Shown: piece by piece, positions 15,747-23,621 of the stretch
How positions within the stretch are numbered: position 1 is the first letter of the stretch
Layout of the letters: each line of letters opens with the position of its first letter
From: a virus
DNA length: 29,959 nucleotides
Virus record (IMG/VR): IMGVR_UViG_3300008107_006342
Location: 1 to 29,959 of that record
Direction: 5' to 3' (one strand)
The notes under the pieces: generated by a model
The model's input: the letters and a program-made list of their open reading frames with translations, nothing else
The model's database searches: none
Told to the model about the DNA's origin: nothing
Program-made: the position numbers and the translations under genes

Positions 15747-15764
15747 TATAGTTTTTATACTATA
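15747..15764. repeat. Inverted repeat TATAGT/ACTATA before the protease gene
   Basis: TATAGT (15747-15752) and ACTATA (15759-15764) separated by six bases, next to the protease ATG and overlapping the TATTTATA box. A similar pair lies before the KTSC gene (26133-26148). It could be a 5' leader hairpin or protein-binding site; it may also be chance in AT-rich DNA. Confidence 0.35.
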
Positions 15765-15768
15765 AATA
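15761..15768 (-). promoter_or_regulatory. Candidate late promoter box before the protease gene
   Basis: TATTTATA on the minus strand, 15 bases before the gp21 ATG, in the 36-base gap after the upstream gene. Confidence 0.6.
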
Positions 15769-15781
15769 CATCGATATCGTA

Positions 15782-16207
15782 CTATTTTTTTGTTTTATAA
15801 AAATTAAACAAGTTTTTATCTACCAATGATTCGTTAATTATTGTTTTTATAATATCCGTAATTATTCTTTTTGTGTCTTTAGATTTAACATCAAATTTAT
15901 TTTCAACATATAATGTTATTTCTAAATTCATAAAAGATCTTTTTTCTTTTTTTATTCCTTTGGTTCTTATGTCTAAATCTACAATAGATTGTGGTTTAAA
16001 ATTTTGATGATTTAAATCGTATATTAATCTTTTTATATCTCTCCTTGTTTTAAAAATCACACTATCAAAGTCATCATTTTCATTATTTGGTTGTAACCAA
16101 GAATTTAATTTTAAATAAATTGTTTTTAGATTTTTAAAATCTACGGTTCCATATCCGATCTTAACATCATCGTATGTTCCCAAAGGAATAAACTTTCCTG
16201 TCTTCAT
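15782..16207 (-). CDS. Unknown 141-residue protein between bS21 and protease
   Basis: A basic protein beginning MKTGKFIPLGTYDDVKIGYGTVDFKN, followed by a beta-alpha pattern (KTIYLKLNSWL; DSVIFKTRRDIKRLIYDL; MNLEITLYVENKFDVKSK) and a C-terminal helix (RIITDIIKTIINESL). Its strand alternation resembles a small ferredoxin-like or baseplate-wedge-like fold, but no family could be named. It has no TATTTATA box; the 102-base region upstream, shared with the divergent bS21 gene, contains TATTTTTA in the leftward sense, near the host -7 consensus. Position within the head module suggests morphogenesis or tail completion; the evidence is context only. Confidence 0.6.
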   Translation of the reverse strand: MKTGKFIPLGTYDDVKIGYGTVDFKNLKTIYLKLNSWLQPNNENDDFDSVIFKTRRDIKRLIYDLNHQNFKPQSIVDLDIRTKGIKKEKRSFMNLEITLYVENKFDVKSKDTKRIITDIIKTIINESLVDKNLFNFYKTKK

Positions 16208-16295
16208 TATTTTTTACATATTAAAAATATTTTATGGTGTAAATAAAAAATATGAAAAATTATCCACAAAACCAAATTTTTTTTGTATATATGGG

Positions 16296-16301
16296 TATAA
16301 T
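16296..16301 (+). promoter_or_regulatory. Possible promoter box (TATAAT) before bS21
   Basis: TATAAT eight bases before the ATG of the bS21 gene, downstream of a T8G run. Neither a well-spaced TTTG box nor a -35 box is convincing, so only the fact that the lone + strand gene needs its own promoter supports this. Confidence 0.3.
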
Positions 16302-16309
16302 TATAAAAT

Positions 16310-16501
16310 ATGATTATTATTGATTTAACTAAAGAAAAAAATTTGGAGTCTGCGTTAAGAACCTATAAACATAAAGTTCAAAAAACAAAATTGATCCAAG
16401 AACTTAGAAAAAGAAAGGAGTTTGTAAAACCTTCGGTAGAAAAAAGAGATTTGAAATTAAAAGCAATCCACACCAGTAAAATTAAAAATGGTCTCGATTA
16501 A
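16310..16501 (+). CDS. rpsU: Ribosomal protein bS21 encoded by the phage
   Basis: Sixty-three residues matching bS21 almost end to end: MIIIDLTKEKNLESALRTYK, then the family block ELRKRKEFVKPSVEKRDLKLKA (31-52). bS21 is a small basic protein of the 30S subunit near the 3' end of 16S rRNA and mRNA exit, and it can be exchanged on mature ribosomes. Phage-borne bS21 genes are known from large and marine phages. In Flavobacteria bS21 helps occlude the anti-Shine-Dalgarno sequence, so a phage version could alter start-site choice. The gene is alone on the + strand inside the leftward head block. It has no Shine-Dalgarno sequence, and it shares its stop region and terminator with the convergent gene. 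The C-terminus IKNGLD comes from that terminator sequence. Confidence 0.93.
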   Translation: MIIIDLTKEKNLESALRTYKHKVQKTKLIQELRKRKEFVKPSVEKRDLKLKAIHTSKIKNGLD

Positions 16502-16514
16502 TCAAGACCATTTT
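16485..16514. terminator. Bidirectional terminator shared by bS21 and core-like gene
   Basis: AAAATGGTCT (16485-16494) pairs with AGACCATTTT (16505-16514); the loop is CGATTAATCA. A and T runs on both sides give a U-tract in each direction. The hairpin contains the stop codons of both convergent genes. Confidence 0.85.
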
Positions 16515-17250
16515 TTAATTCTTTAAGTTTATAGTAACCGTACTTTGTGGTTTCCGTTTTCATCACTTCAGTTTTCACATTATTTAATTTAGTTACTAAT
16601 TCAACATCATCTTTTGATTCAAGAATAGTTGAATCTATTTTAGATACTATGGATTCTTTTAAATTTTTAACTTTATCTTTAAGTTCATTTTCATTTAAAG
16701 AAACAATTTCTTTTAATTCTTTCTTTTCGTTTTCATTTAAAGAATTGTCAAATATAGTGTTAAAATTATTTGTCAATACGGCGTGTAGTAAATTTTGATT
16801 TTTAATAAAAATGGAAGATTTATTTTCATTTACTGTTTTGTTTTTTTTTCCAGTTAAAAAATCAATTAATTTTTTCTTTGCGGATATTTTTTTGTCTATG
16901 TTTAATAGATTATCATTCTCAGACAATAGATCTAACATTTTATAAATCTCATTATTATCCTCAACTTGAACATCTTTTAATTCGACATCCAATTCTTCCA
17001 TTATTTTATTTAGACTTTTTAAATTTTTTGATTTAAGTAATGAACTTATTTGATCTACATATTCTTTAGCAACATCAAGATCTTCAATGTCTTTATTTTC
17101 GATGTCTTCATACAACAAATACAATTCCTTAAAATCTTTATTTTCTTTAATTGTACCTAATATGTCCTTTAATTCACCCTTGTTATTTTTAATATAAGAG
17201 TCTGTTATTTTTTTTAACAACTTCATCTTTAATGATCCAAAATTTTTCAT
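16498..17250 (-). CDS. Putative prohead core or virion protein downstream of portal
   Basis: A 250-residue, Lys- and Asn-rich, almost wholly helical protein (for example KELYLLYEDIENKDIEDLDVA, split by short turns). It ends with a pattern I recall from T4-type phages in this position: DDVELVTKLNNVKTEVM followed by KYGYYKLKELKNGL. It lies directly after the portal gene (four-base gap), where T4 carries the core genes 67 and 68, so a prohead core or neck-region role is likely. Several LNE/N and VNE/N sites could be cut by the protease. Its stop codon overlaps that of the convergent bS21 gene by two bases. Confidence 0.6.
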   Translation of the reverse strand: MKNFGSLKMKLLKKITDSYIKNNKGELKDILGTIKENKDFKELYLLYEDIENKDIEDLDVAKEYVDQISSLLKSKNLKSLNKIMEELDVELKDVQVEDNNEIYKMLDLLSENDNLLNIDKKISAKKKLIDFLTGKKNKTVNENKSSIFIKNQNLLHAVLTNNFNTIFDNSLNENEKKELKEIVSLNENELKDKVKNLKESIVSKIDSTILESKDDVELVTKLNNVKTEVMKTETTKYGYYKLKELKNGLD

Positions 17251-17254
17251 TTTT

Positions 17255-19096
17255 TTAATCGTTTAATATATCTTTTATTTTATTTTCTATTTCATAAATA
17301 TTCTCTTGTGCCTTATTAAAATTAAATAAATCATTTAAATCTTTTTTTTCATCACCTAACATACTTAAAATTTTACTTTTTTTACTTTTGTTTTCACCTT
17401 CGGATAGTGTCTCTCCTCCACCTCCACCGGCTGGTGGCGGCGGTGCTGCTGATGCTCCTCCACCCATATCCATTCCACCACCTCCAGGTGATTCACTACC
17501 CGCTGATCCAGACGCCTCTAATTTCTTCCTCTCTTCTTCCGGTATACCGTATTTTCTATCAACTTCATCAAACACACCCGAACGTTTTATTATGTTCTGT
17601 GTATTTGTTAATTCAAATCCGATCGCTCTTTCAAGACGTTGTTGTTCTAAGTCTAATATAACTTCATTATCACTAAAACCTAAAATATTTTTCTTAGCCC
17701 AAGTATGTGAAACAGGTAAAATACCTATTTGTGATTGGTCGGATGTTGCATCTTTATAAAGAGTTATTTTTTCTTTCCATTGTTCTATTTTTAACAAATC
17801 AGACTGAGAGGAAGGATTTGTTAAAGATAATTGGAAATTATGTAGTTCATCCTCCAAACCCACAAGTGATAGGTGTATTAATGCAATTTTATTTAATTCT
17901 TGAATTAATGATTTCTGTATTTTATTAATTGTTCTGGCAAATCTAATATCCATTAATGCCAAATTCTTACCATCCCCAACAACTTCCTCAAAACCTAAAA
18001 ACGCCTTAGGAATTCTAAGTGCCGCCAACATTTTCTTTTGAATATATTCAATATCGGCAATTTCACCTAAGTTCTGTGCTCCTGCCAATGTTTCAATTGG
18101 ATTTGCGGCTGAAGGGTCACGAACGGGAATAAAATAATCTTGATCAACGGCCATTTGATTATATCTCATATCGACTTGACCGTTTTTAGGATCAGGTACC
18201 GCTTGTCTTTTAAATTTATTTGCAACTCTTTGTACATATGGTTCGATATCCTTATCATCCATATTACCAACAAATATTTTAAATACACGTCTCTCAGGTG
18301 CTCTTGATGTTCTATAAATTAACATTGCGTCTTCCGCTAATAGAAGTTGTTTCCAAATTCTTCTAATTTTATCTAACATAGAGGTACCATATGGTAATTT
18401 TCTATCGTCACCCAATAACCTAAAATGAGCAATTTCCCAGGCTTGGAATTCCATGTCTTTATTTTTCCACTGAAATCTTAACTCTCTTGTTGGTATTTTA
18501 ATATCTCTTTGATTTGGTGTTTTAGAAGACGCGCCTTCAATTCTTTCTATCTCTATGTTTGGTAATTGTTGACAACCAACAATACCATCTTTAGGGTCTA
18601 TTTTAAGGTATACAAAATCATCACCATATTTACAAAGACCTCTCGTCCACATTTGTAGATTTGTTGCTATGTCTAACTTATTATTGAATAGATCTTGTAG
18701 TATGGATTTAACTCTATCTGATTCTGAATATATTGTTAAAATTTCACCTTTTTCTGATGGTGTCGTACTTTCTTCTGCGTATATATCCAATGCCGCGGAA
18801 ATTTCGGGTGTGAATTCCATTGATTCATAATCATAATATGCGGCCAATCTATTTGGTTCATAATAAACAGATTGATTATATAATGATTGATCTAATTTAG
18901 CCCACTTATCTGCAATATATTGACTTTGTTGGGATTGTAATAAAGCCGAATCATATTCTTCTTTACTACTTGTTTTTAATAATTCTTCTTTAGAGAAATT
19001 AAATGACGGATTTTCTGGTTGAGTAGGTTTATTTTGACCAACAAAACCAAACATCTTGGTTAATTTCTGAAATACTGTAATATTTTGATCTGCCAT
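17255..19096 (-). CDS. 20: Portal protein (gp20-like)
   Basis: A 613-residue portal subunit (T4 gp20: 524) that forms the dodecameric ring for DNA entry and prohead initiation. Family landmarks are FTPEISAALDIYAEESTTPS (95-114), LLLAEDAMLIYRTSRAPERR (251-270) with VFKIFVGNM, and GFEEVVGDGKNLALMDIRFA (crown/stem region). The C-terminal ~90 residues form an added Gly/Pro/Ala-rich linker (GGGGMDMGGGASAAPPPPAG) and an acidic-basic helical tail not present in T4, containing LSE/G, a possible protease site. The start at 19096 is three bases from a TATTTATA box. Sheath and tube genes, which separate gp17 and gp20 in T4, are absent here. Confidence 0.92.
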   Translation of the reverse strand: MADQNITVFQKLTKMFGFVGQNKPTQPENPSFNFSKEELLKTSSKEEYDSALLQSQQSQYIADKWAKLDQSLYNQSVYYEPNRLAAYYDYESMEFTPEISAALDIYAEESTTPSEKGEILTIYSESDRVKSILQDLFNNKLDIATNLQMWTRGLCKYGDDFVYLKIDPKDGIVGCQQLPNIEIERIEGASSKTPNQRDIKIPTRELRFQWKNKDMEFQAWEIAHFRLLGDDRKLPYGTSMLDKIRRIWKQLLLAEDAMLIYRTSRAPERRVFKIFVGNMDDKDIEPYVQRVANKFKRQAVPDPKNGQVDMRYNQMAVDQDYFIPVRDPSAANPIETLAGAQNLGEIADIEYIQKKMLAALRIPKAFLGFEEVVGDGKNLALMDIRFARTINKIQKSLIQELNKIALIHLSLVGLEDELHNFQLSLTNPSSQSDLLKIEQWKEKITLYKDATSDQSQIGILPVSHTWAKKNILGFSDNEVILDLEQQRLERAIGFELTNTQNIIKRSGVFDEVDRKYGIPEEERKKLEASGSAGSESPGGGGMDMGGGASAAPPPPAGGGGGETLSEGENKSKKSKILSMLGDEKKDLNDLFNFNKAQENIYEIENKIKDILND

Positions 19097-19099
19097 GTT

Positions 19100-19107
19100 T
19101 ATAAATA
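19100..19107 (-). promoter_or_regulatory. Candidate late promoter box before the portal gene
   Basis: TATTTATA on the minus strand, only three bases before the portal ATG (TATTTATAAACATG), in the 52-base gap after the terminase gene. A promoter here would give a leaderless portal message. Confidence 0.6.
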
Positions 19108-19148
19108 GTCTTTTTATAAGATACGTGTTTTTTTTATCACTTTAAAGT

Positions 19149-20924
19149 TTATTTACGTTTAGTAAATAACCAAGAATATTCTTTATATATGTCTTTTCCA
19201 ACATTCATTGTGTTATCTTTGTGATAAAAACTATTATCCATTGCTAATGCACCTATTGGGTCTAAAGTTGTTCCATATGAATAAAAAGTTTTATTGGCTT
19301 CATATGTTCTTTCGGATGATACCCAAGATTCTAACATTGCTTTATTAGTTGAATCGGCTCTTTGTAATTGATTAAAACAAATTTCACCAGCATATAATGC
19401 CATGGATAGACTCATAATAGAATCATCGTGAGATCCCTTCATATGGTCTGGTCTACCGTTTATGTAAACAAATGTGTTTAATTCATTTAGTAATCTATTT
19501 GATCTAACAATAAAACCTTTTCTTAGTTGTTCTTCAAATGATGCGACTATCTGGGTTCTTTTATTGTTAAAATTAATACCGGGAATTTTTTCCATCGCTT
19601 TCTTATTGTATTCCCAAATATTTTGTGTATTAATACCGTCAATATAAATGTTTTTATAATTTAATTCTTGTAATTTTCTTGATGTTGCAACACCCATACC
19701 ACCAGTTATATCCACAACCACAAAGGCGTTTCCATAAAGGATACCCCATTTATAAACAATTGACGCTAAATCATCTGGTGGTATTTTACCAATATATTCT
19801 AACACCTGTTCTCTATCATCAAAATCAATAATATTGATCGAAGAAAAATCTTCACTATCACCTCTACTCACATCAACACCCATAATATAACGATGACCCT
19901 CAACTGGTTCTTTCCATTGCCAAAGTGTACCTTGCATGTACTTTTCCATTGGTTGTCTGATCATATTTTTTGCAATATTTTCTTGGGTTTCACTTGGAAT
20001 AACACCATCACCTGAACCTAAAAAGTCACACTCCAATTCCTGTGCAATTTTACGTCTATCATATTTGAATTTTTTAGACATTGATTCAAACCAAGATGAA
20101 AATGGTTTATATCCTTGTTCTTCATATTCTCTATATTTTTCAACATCAAAATCATACATTACCACTTCATCATCATTATATTGTTCTCTATTCAACATAT
20201 AATGACATATGTCAGCACATTTAACCCAACGTAAGTCTTTAGTGTAACGAGGGTCTTTAAACCATCTTAAATCTGTTATATGGAAATCATTTATACCACG
20301 TAACGCTTGGTCATAAACACCATAATAAATCGGATCATAACCATTTGGTGTTGATATAAGAATAATCTTACCACCCGTAGATAGTGACGCCATAGATGCC
20401 GCCCAAAAGTCTTCTCCCGCTTCAATATATGCCGCCTCATCAAATACAAGTATCGTTGGTGTGTAACCACGTAATGCATCCGCAGATGTCGCAACCGCTT
20501 TAACTTCACATCCATTATTTAATCTAAATCTACTTTCTGAGTTTTTATCAGGGTGAAAACCCACATTAATCCATTCTGGCCATTGATCCAAGAAATGTCT
20601 AACTTTATTGGCCATTTCAATCGCGGTATCTCTCTTATTCGCAATAATCAGAACCCTTTCAGGATTTTCGGGTTTTGCGGTTTGGAGTTTTTTTGAAATC
20701 CAAGCGGCTGTTACTGTAGATACACCCGCCTGTCTATATTTTCTTGTTATATTTTCATTATAAGTTTCATAATCCTTAATCAATTGAACTTGATCAGGAA
20801 ACAATTCTAAGGGTACGAATTTCTTTTGTGTATTATCATAAGTTGTTAAGTATGTTTTTAAGGCATACGGAGCATCTTTGATAATCTTAGCGTATTCTTT
20901 TAACTGTTCAATCTTTGTGTTCAT
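19149..20924 (-). CDS. 17: Terminase large subunit (gp17-like)
   Basis: A 591-residue DNA-packaging motor (T4 gp17: 610). N-terminal ATPase: RKYRQAGVST (61-70) as the adapted Walker A, ILVFDEAAYIE (158-168) as Walker B with catalytic Glu, and ILISTPNGYDPIYY (188-201) as the coupling motif. C-terminal RNase H-like nuclease: MGVDVSRGDSEDF (348-360, Asp351), FVVVDITGGMG (401-411, Asp405) and HDDSIMSLSMAL (499-510, Asp500/501) supply the acidic triad. It resolves concatemers and drives headful packaging by docking to the portal. The gene forms its own leftward unit between a terminator and a TATTTATA box upstream and the portal promoter downstream. The small terminase subunit is not recognised in the window. 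Confidence 0.95.
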   Translation of the reverse strand: MNTKIEQLKEYAKIIKDAPYALKTYLTTYDNTQKKFVPLELFPDQVQLIKDYETYNENITRKYRQAGVSTVTAAWISKKLQTAKPENPERVLIIANKRDTAIEMANKVRHFLDQWPEWINVGFHPDKNSESRFRLNNGCEVKAVATSADALRGYTPTILVFDEAAYIEAGEDFWAASMASLSTGGKIILISTPNGYDPIYYGVYDQALRGINDFHITDLRWFKDPRYTKDLRWVKCADICHYMLNREQYNDDEVVMYDFDVEKYREYEEQGYKPFSSWFESMSKKFKYDRRKIAQELECDFLGSGDGVIPSETQENIAKNMIRQPMEKYMQGTLWQWKEPVEGHRYIMGVDVSRGDSEDFSSINIIDFDDREQVLEYIGKIPPDDLASIVYKWGILYGNAFVVVDITGGMGVATSRKLQELNYKNIYIDGINTQNIWEYNKKAMEKIPGINFNNKRTQIVASFEEQLRKGFIVRSNRLLNELNTFVYINGRPDHMKGSHDDSIMSLSMALYAGEICFNQLQRADSTNKAMLESWVSSERTYEANKTFYSYGTTLDPIGALAMDNSFYHKDNTMNVGKDIYKEYSWLFTKRK

Positions 20925-20929
20925 ATACC

Positions 20930-20937
20930 TATAAATA
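20930..20937 (-). promoter_or_regulatory. Candidate late promoter box before the terminase gene
   Basis: TATTTATA on the minus strand, five bases before the terminase ATG and directly after a strong terminator hairpin. Transcription must restart here, which is the best contextual argument that this octamer is a promoter. Confidence 0.65.
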
Positions 20938-20938
20938 C

Positions 20939-20966
20939 AAAAAAGGGAGGTAAAACCTCCCTTTTT
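20939..20966. terminator. Bidirectional terminator upstream of the terminase gene
   Basis: AAAAGGGAGGT and ACCTCCCTTTTT flank a three-base AAA loop. The stem is perfect and has A/T runs on both sides. Read leftward it ends the unit from 24716 down to 20982. Confidence 0.85.
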
Positions 20967-20981
20967 ATTATCTTTACTTGA

Positions 20982-22301
20982 TTATGATAGATCAATACCT
21001 AAGCCACCAAGGAAATCTTTTAAATCATCATCATCAGTTTCATCTGAGATATCTGTAAGTTTATCGTCAAATTCACTCATCGATTCTTCATAATCATAAT
21101 TTCTTATTTCCGCCTCTATAGAATCAACAATAATTTTCATTAAATTTCTACCATTTTCTGATCCTGAAATAACTTCTTTCATGAATACTAAAAATTCTTT
21201 AGCTGGCTTTTTAACTATATGTGAAAATAACATTAATTGTATATTCTTCTTATTTTCATCAGTTAACACATCTTCTGGTATTTGACTTCTAATTCTATCC
21301 CATATCGCTGGACCCAATCTTAAATCCCAAATTTCTTTTTCCATTGTGTTTTCACTACTAATTACTCTTTGAGCAATTTCAGGATTACGCGATTGTCCTT
21401 TAATTGCAGCAATCACTTCAAAAGTACCTTTTATTAGTTCATGAACCAATATTGGGAAATTCAATCCTTGTGCCATTACTTTTGGTGGATTTGAATTAGG
21501 GTCAATACTTTCTTTACCTCCAACCATATTACCACCACCTCCACCACCCATGGAAGCTTTCATTTGTTGATCACTGACTTGCCAATATAATGTATCATTA
21601 ATTGACATTAAAATACCATATTGATTAATTAATGATTCTGAACCGGTAATTTCTCTAATTTTATCTGTAACATAATGATACATATAATGACCTCTTTTCG
21701 ATGCACCTTGTATCATACTACCAATTAGTCTTGCTTTAGCTTTTTCTAAATTTAATGTTTGTAAATCATCAAATAATTCCTGTTCAATTTCGACCTCTTC
21801 CATTTCAGGTTGTTGTTGACCCGGTTGATCTCTATTAAAGTCCTGAGTATCAATTTCACCCATACCAACAATTTTTGCCTCAAACTCAATGTCACCTTCC
21901 TCAATTCCAAATTCTTTCATGACCAAATCAATTGCCAATCTTTCTAATTCTTCTCTATGTTCTCTTTCGGTTTGAACAATTTCATTATGTGCCATCATCA
22001 TGGTTTGCATTAATGGCATCATATTTTGCATACCAACCATTGGTGTTTGAATGTTAGTATATTGTCTAACTTTCTGAACAACTTGTTTATATCTCTCTGA
22101 AGCCAAAAGTTCCTGGAAATTTTGATTTGGTTCATTACCTGTTTTAGGTAAGGGAATTTTTTTCAAAGGAGTTTCACCTTGACTAAGTTTAGACTGTACA
22201 CCAGAATCGGGCCTATCGGCAGAATCAAAATCCATTGCCATTTCTTCAATATTTTCTTTAACTAAAGATAGTAAATTTTTTTTGCTTATAACAATTTTCA
22301 T
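20982..22301 (-). CDS. Putative virion protein with N-terminal targeting-like helix
   Basis: 439 residues. The N-terminus MKIVISKKNLLSLVKENIEE (1-20) is an amphipathic helix ending in IEE/M, resembling a cleavable capsid-targeting peptide. A Met-rich helical stretch (VGMQNMMPLMQTMMMAHNEI, about 90-110) is followed by an acidic linker (DQPGQQQPEMEEVEIEQELF), a helical domain (KARLIGSMIQGASKRGHYMY), a Gly-rich loop (MGGGGGGN), and a further domain with LNFPILVHELIKGTFEVIAA and IWDLRLGPAIWDRIRSQIPE. The tail is Asp-rich (DISDETDDDDLKDFLGGLG). No enzyme motif was found. It is the last gene of a four-gene unit under a late box, so a structural or head-internal role is likely. No family name could be given. 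Confidence 0.6.
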   Translation of the reverse strand: MKIVISKKNLLSLVKENIEEMAMDFDSADRPDSGVQSKLSQGETPLKKIPLPKTGNEPNQNFQELLASERYKQVVQKVRQYTNIQTPMVGMQNMMPLMQTMMMAHNEIVQTEREHREELERLAIDLVMKEFGIEEGDIEFEAKIVGMGEIDTQDFNRDQPGQQQPEMEEVEIEQELFDDLQTLNLEKAKARLIGSMIQGASKRGHYMYHYVTDKIREITGSESLINQYGILMSINDTLYWQVSDQQMKASMGGGGGGNMVGGKESIDPNSNPPKVMAQGLNFPILVHELIKGTFEVIAAIKGQSRNPEIAQRVISSENTMEKEIWDLRLGPAIWDRIRSQIPEDVLTDENKKNIQLMLFSHIVKKPAKEFLVFMKEVISGSENGRNLMKIIVDSIEAEIRNYDYEESMSEFDDKLTDISDETDDDDLKDFLGGLGIDLS

Positions 22302-22302
22302 T

Positions 22303-23220
22303 TTATTTTTTCTTTTTCCCTTCTTTTATTGTTGATCCTGCTCTTGGACCGGGATTCGGAATCGGATTTGGGTCATCTTTTCTGAATGGATCTTTTCTTG
22401 GATCTTTTCTTGGTGGGGTTTTTTCACCCGGATCTTTTGTTGGTGTGGGTTTTGTTGAAGGTTCTTTTGTCGGTGCTGTTTCAGTTGATGTTATTGAATC
22501 ATAAGTCATAAACTCAGGAATACCATTATGACCTTTATGACCTTTTTTAGCTTTTTTGGGCATAGGTATCATTGTTTCAGTTTCATTAAGTTTTCTTTGT
22601 AAAAGTTCCATGATTTCTCCTTTTGATGTGAATGGATGATAATTTGTTTCTGCTAAGTTATTAACCCATTCTGATATTTCATGATTTTCTTTTAACTTTT
22701 TTAAAGTCATAGCCAATTTTGCTCTTTGACCTAATTTACGACCTTCCTTAACTTCAGATTTTTTTGATCCTAACTTTTTAAAATCGGCAGAAGTTAATTT
22801 ACCTTTAGGTTCAGCAACATCTAATTTTTTCTGATTACCTTTTAACTCTTCTTTAACATCTTTTTTATTTCTCAATAATTTGAAATCTTCTTTATCTATT
22901 CTCTTATTTTTATTTTTATCTAAAGCAGATAATTGTTTTTGAGTAGGTTTCTTTTTCCCTTCTTTCATTTCTGTTTCCTTTGTTACTTGTATGTGACCTT
23001 GTTTAGAAATATCGGTAACTTTTTTAGGATCATTAATAATTGTATTAATTTCTGCGGCGTCACTTGGATTACTCATACTGTAAACTTTAACTTGTTTAAC
23101 AAGTGCTTCATTTAACATTCTATCACATAGTGATCTAAGTTGATTATCACTAAAATTAACCAATGTTTTTGTGGAAAGACCCTCATTTACAAGTCTTTTA
23201 ACCATTTCTGATCTTGTCAT
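22303..23220 (-). CDS. Putative internal virion protein with one EF-hand-like loop
   Basis: 305 residues, very basic. The N-terminus (MTRSEMVKRLVNEGLSTKTL ... DRMLNE/AL) carries protease-like sites at Glu13 and Glu38. Residues 101-112 (DKNKNKRIDKED) form a canonical 12-residue EF-hand or dockerin-type calcium loop with D1, N3, N5, D9 and D12. A helical domain, ISEWVNNLAETNYHPFTSKG then EIMELLQRKLNE, lies at about 190-220. The tail is Lys/Pro-rich and disordered (TKPTPTKDPGEKTPPRKDPR). Strong positive charge suggests binding to packaged DNA. It overlaps the upstream gene by ATGA and is followed by the next start after one base. Function is inferred from composition and place. Confidence 0.6.
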   Translation of the reverse strand: MTRSEMVKRLVNEGLSTKTLVNFSDNQLRSLCDRMLNEALVKQVKVYSMSNPSDAAEINTIINDPKKVTDISKQGHIQVTKETEMKEGKKKPTQKQLSALDKNKNKRIDKEDFKLLRNKKDVKEELKGNQKKLDVAEPKGKLTSADFKKLGSKKSEVKEGRKLGQRAKLAMTLKKLKENHEISEWVNNLAETNYHPFTSKGEIMELLQRKLNETETMIPMPKKAKKGHKGHNGIPEFMTYDSITSTETAPTKEPSTKPTPTKDPGEKTPPRKDPRKDPFRKDDPNPIPNPGPRAGSTIKEGKKKK

Positions 23221-23618
23221 ATTATTTTAATTTTTATTTCTTCATTTATTAGGTGATAACCTCTTTCTTTTATTTTTTTTGTTACACTTTCTAATGTTTC
23301 TCCAAACTTAAATGTCAATCTTTCATCTTGACTTTCAGGATTGAATTTTTCCCAACCTAATGCAACTACACCATCCACAGCATCAATAACTCCGAAATAA
23401 TCGGAGTTTTGAACAAGTTCTAATTCTATGTCTGAATTTTTTAAAAGACCAACTAAGTCAATATATTCAACATCGGGAGACTTAGATTGTGTTGAAATTG
23501 ATGCCGGTATAACAAACCATTCCTCTATGTCAAGTTCTGTAGATTTACTGAAGATAAATTCATACTGTTTTTGACCTTTATAATCTGCACCAATTTCATT
23601 AACATAGATAAGTCTCAT
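23217..23618 (-). CDS. Unknown 133-residue protein in a late operon
   Basis: A compact acidic protein with alternating strands and helices: MRLIYVNEIGADYKGQKQYE at the start, a centre with DVEYIDLVGLLKNSDIELEL and a C-terminal part KFGETLESVTKKIKERGYHL. No membrane or export signal and no catalytic motif seen. It overlaps the next gene by ATGA and follows the upstream gene by three bases, so it is co-expressed with virion proteins. Its globular, soluble appearance differs from its disordered neighbours; it may be a structural decoration or an assembly factor. Family unknown. Confidence 0.6.
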   Translation of the reverse strand: MRLIYVNEIGADYKGQKQYEFIFSKSTELDIEEWFVIPASISTQSKSPDVEYIDLVGLLKNSDIELELVQNSDYFGVIDAVDGVVALGWEKFNPESQDERLTFKFGETLESVTKKIKERGYHLINEEIKIKII

Positions 23619-23621
23619 ATT

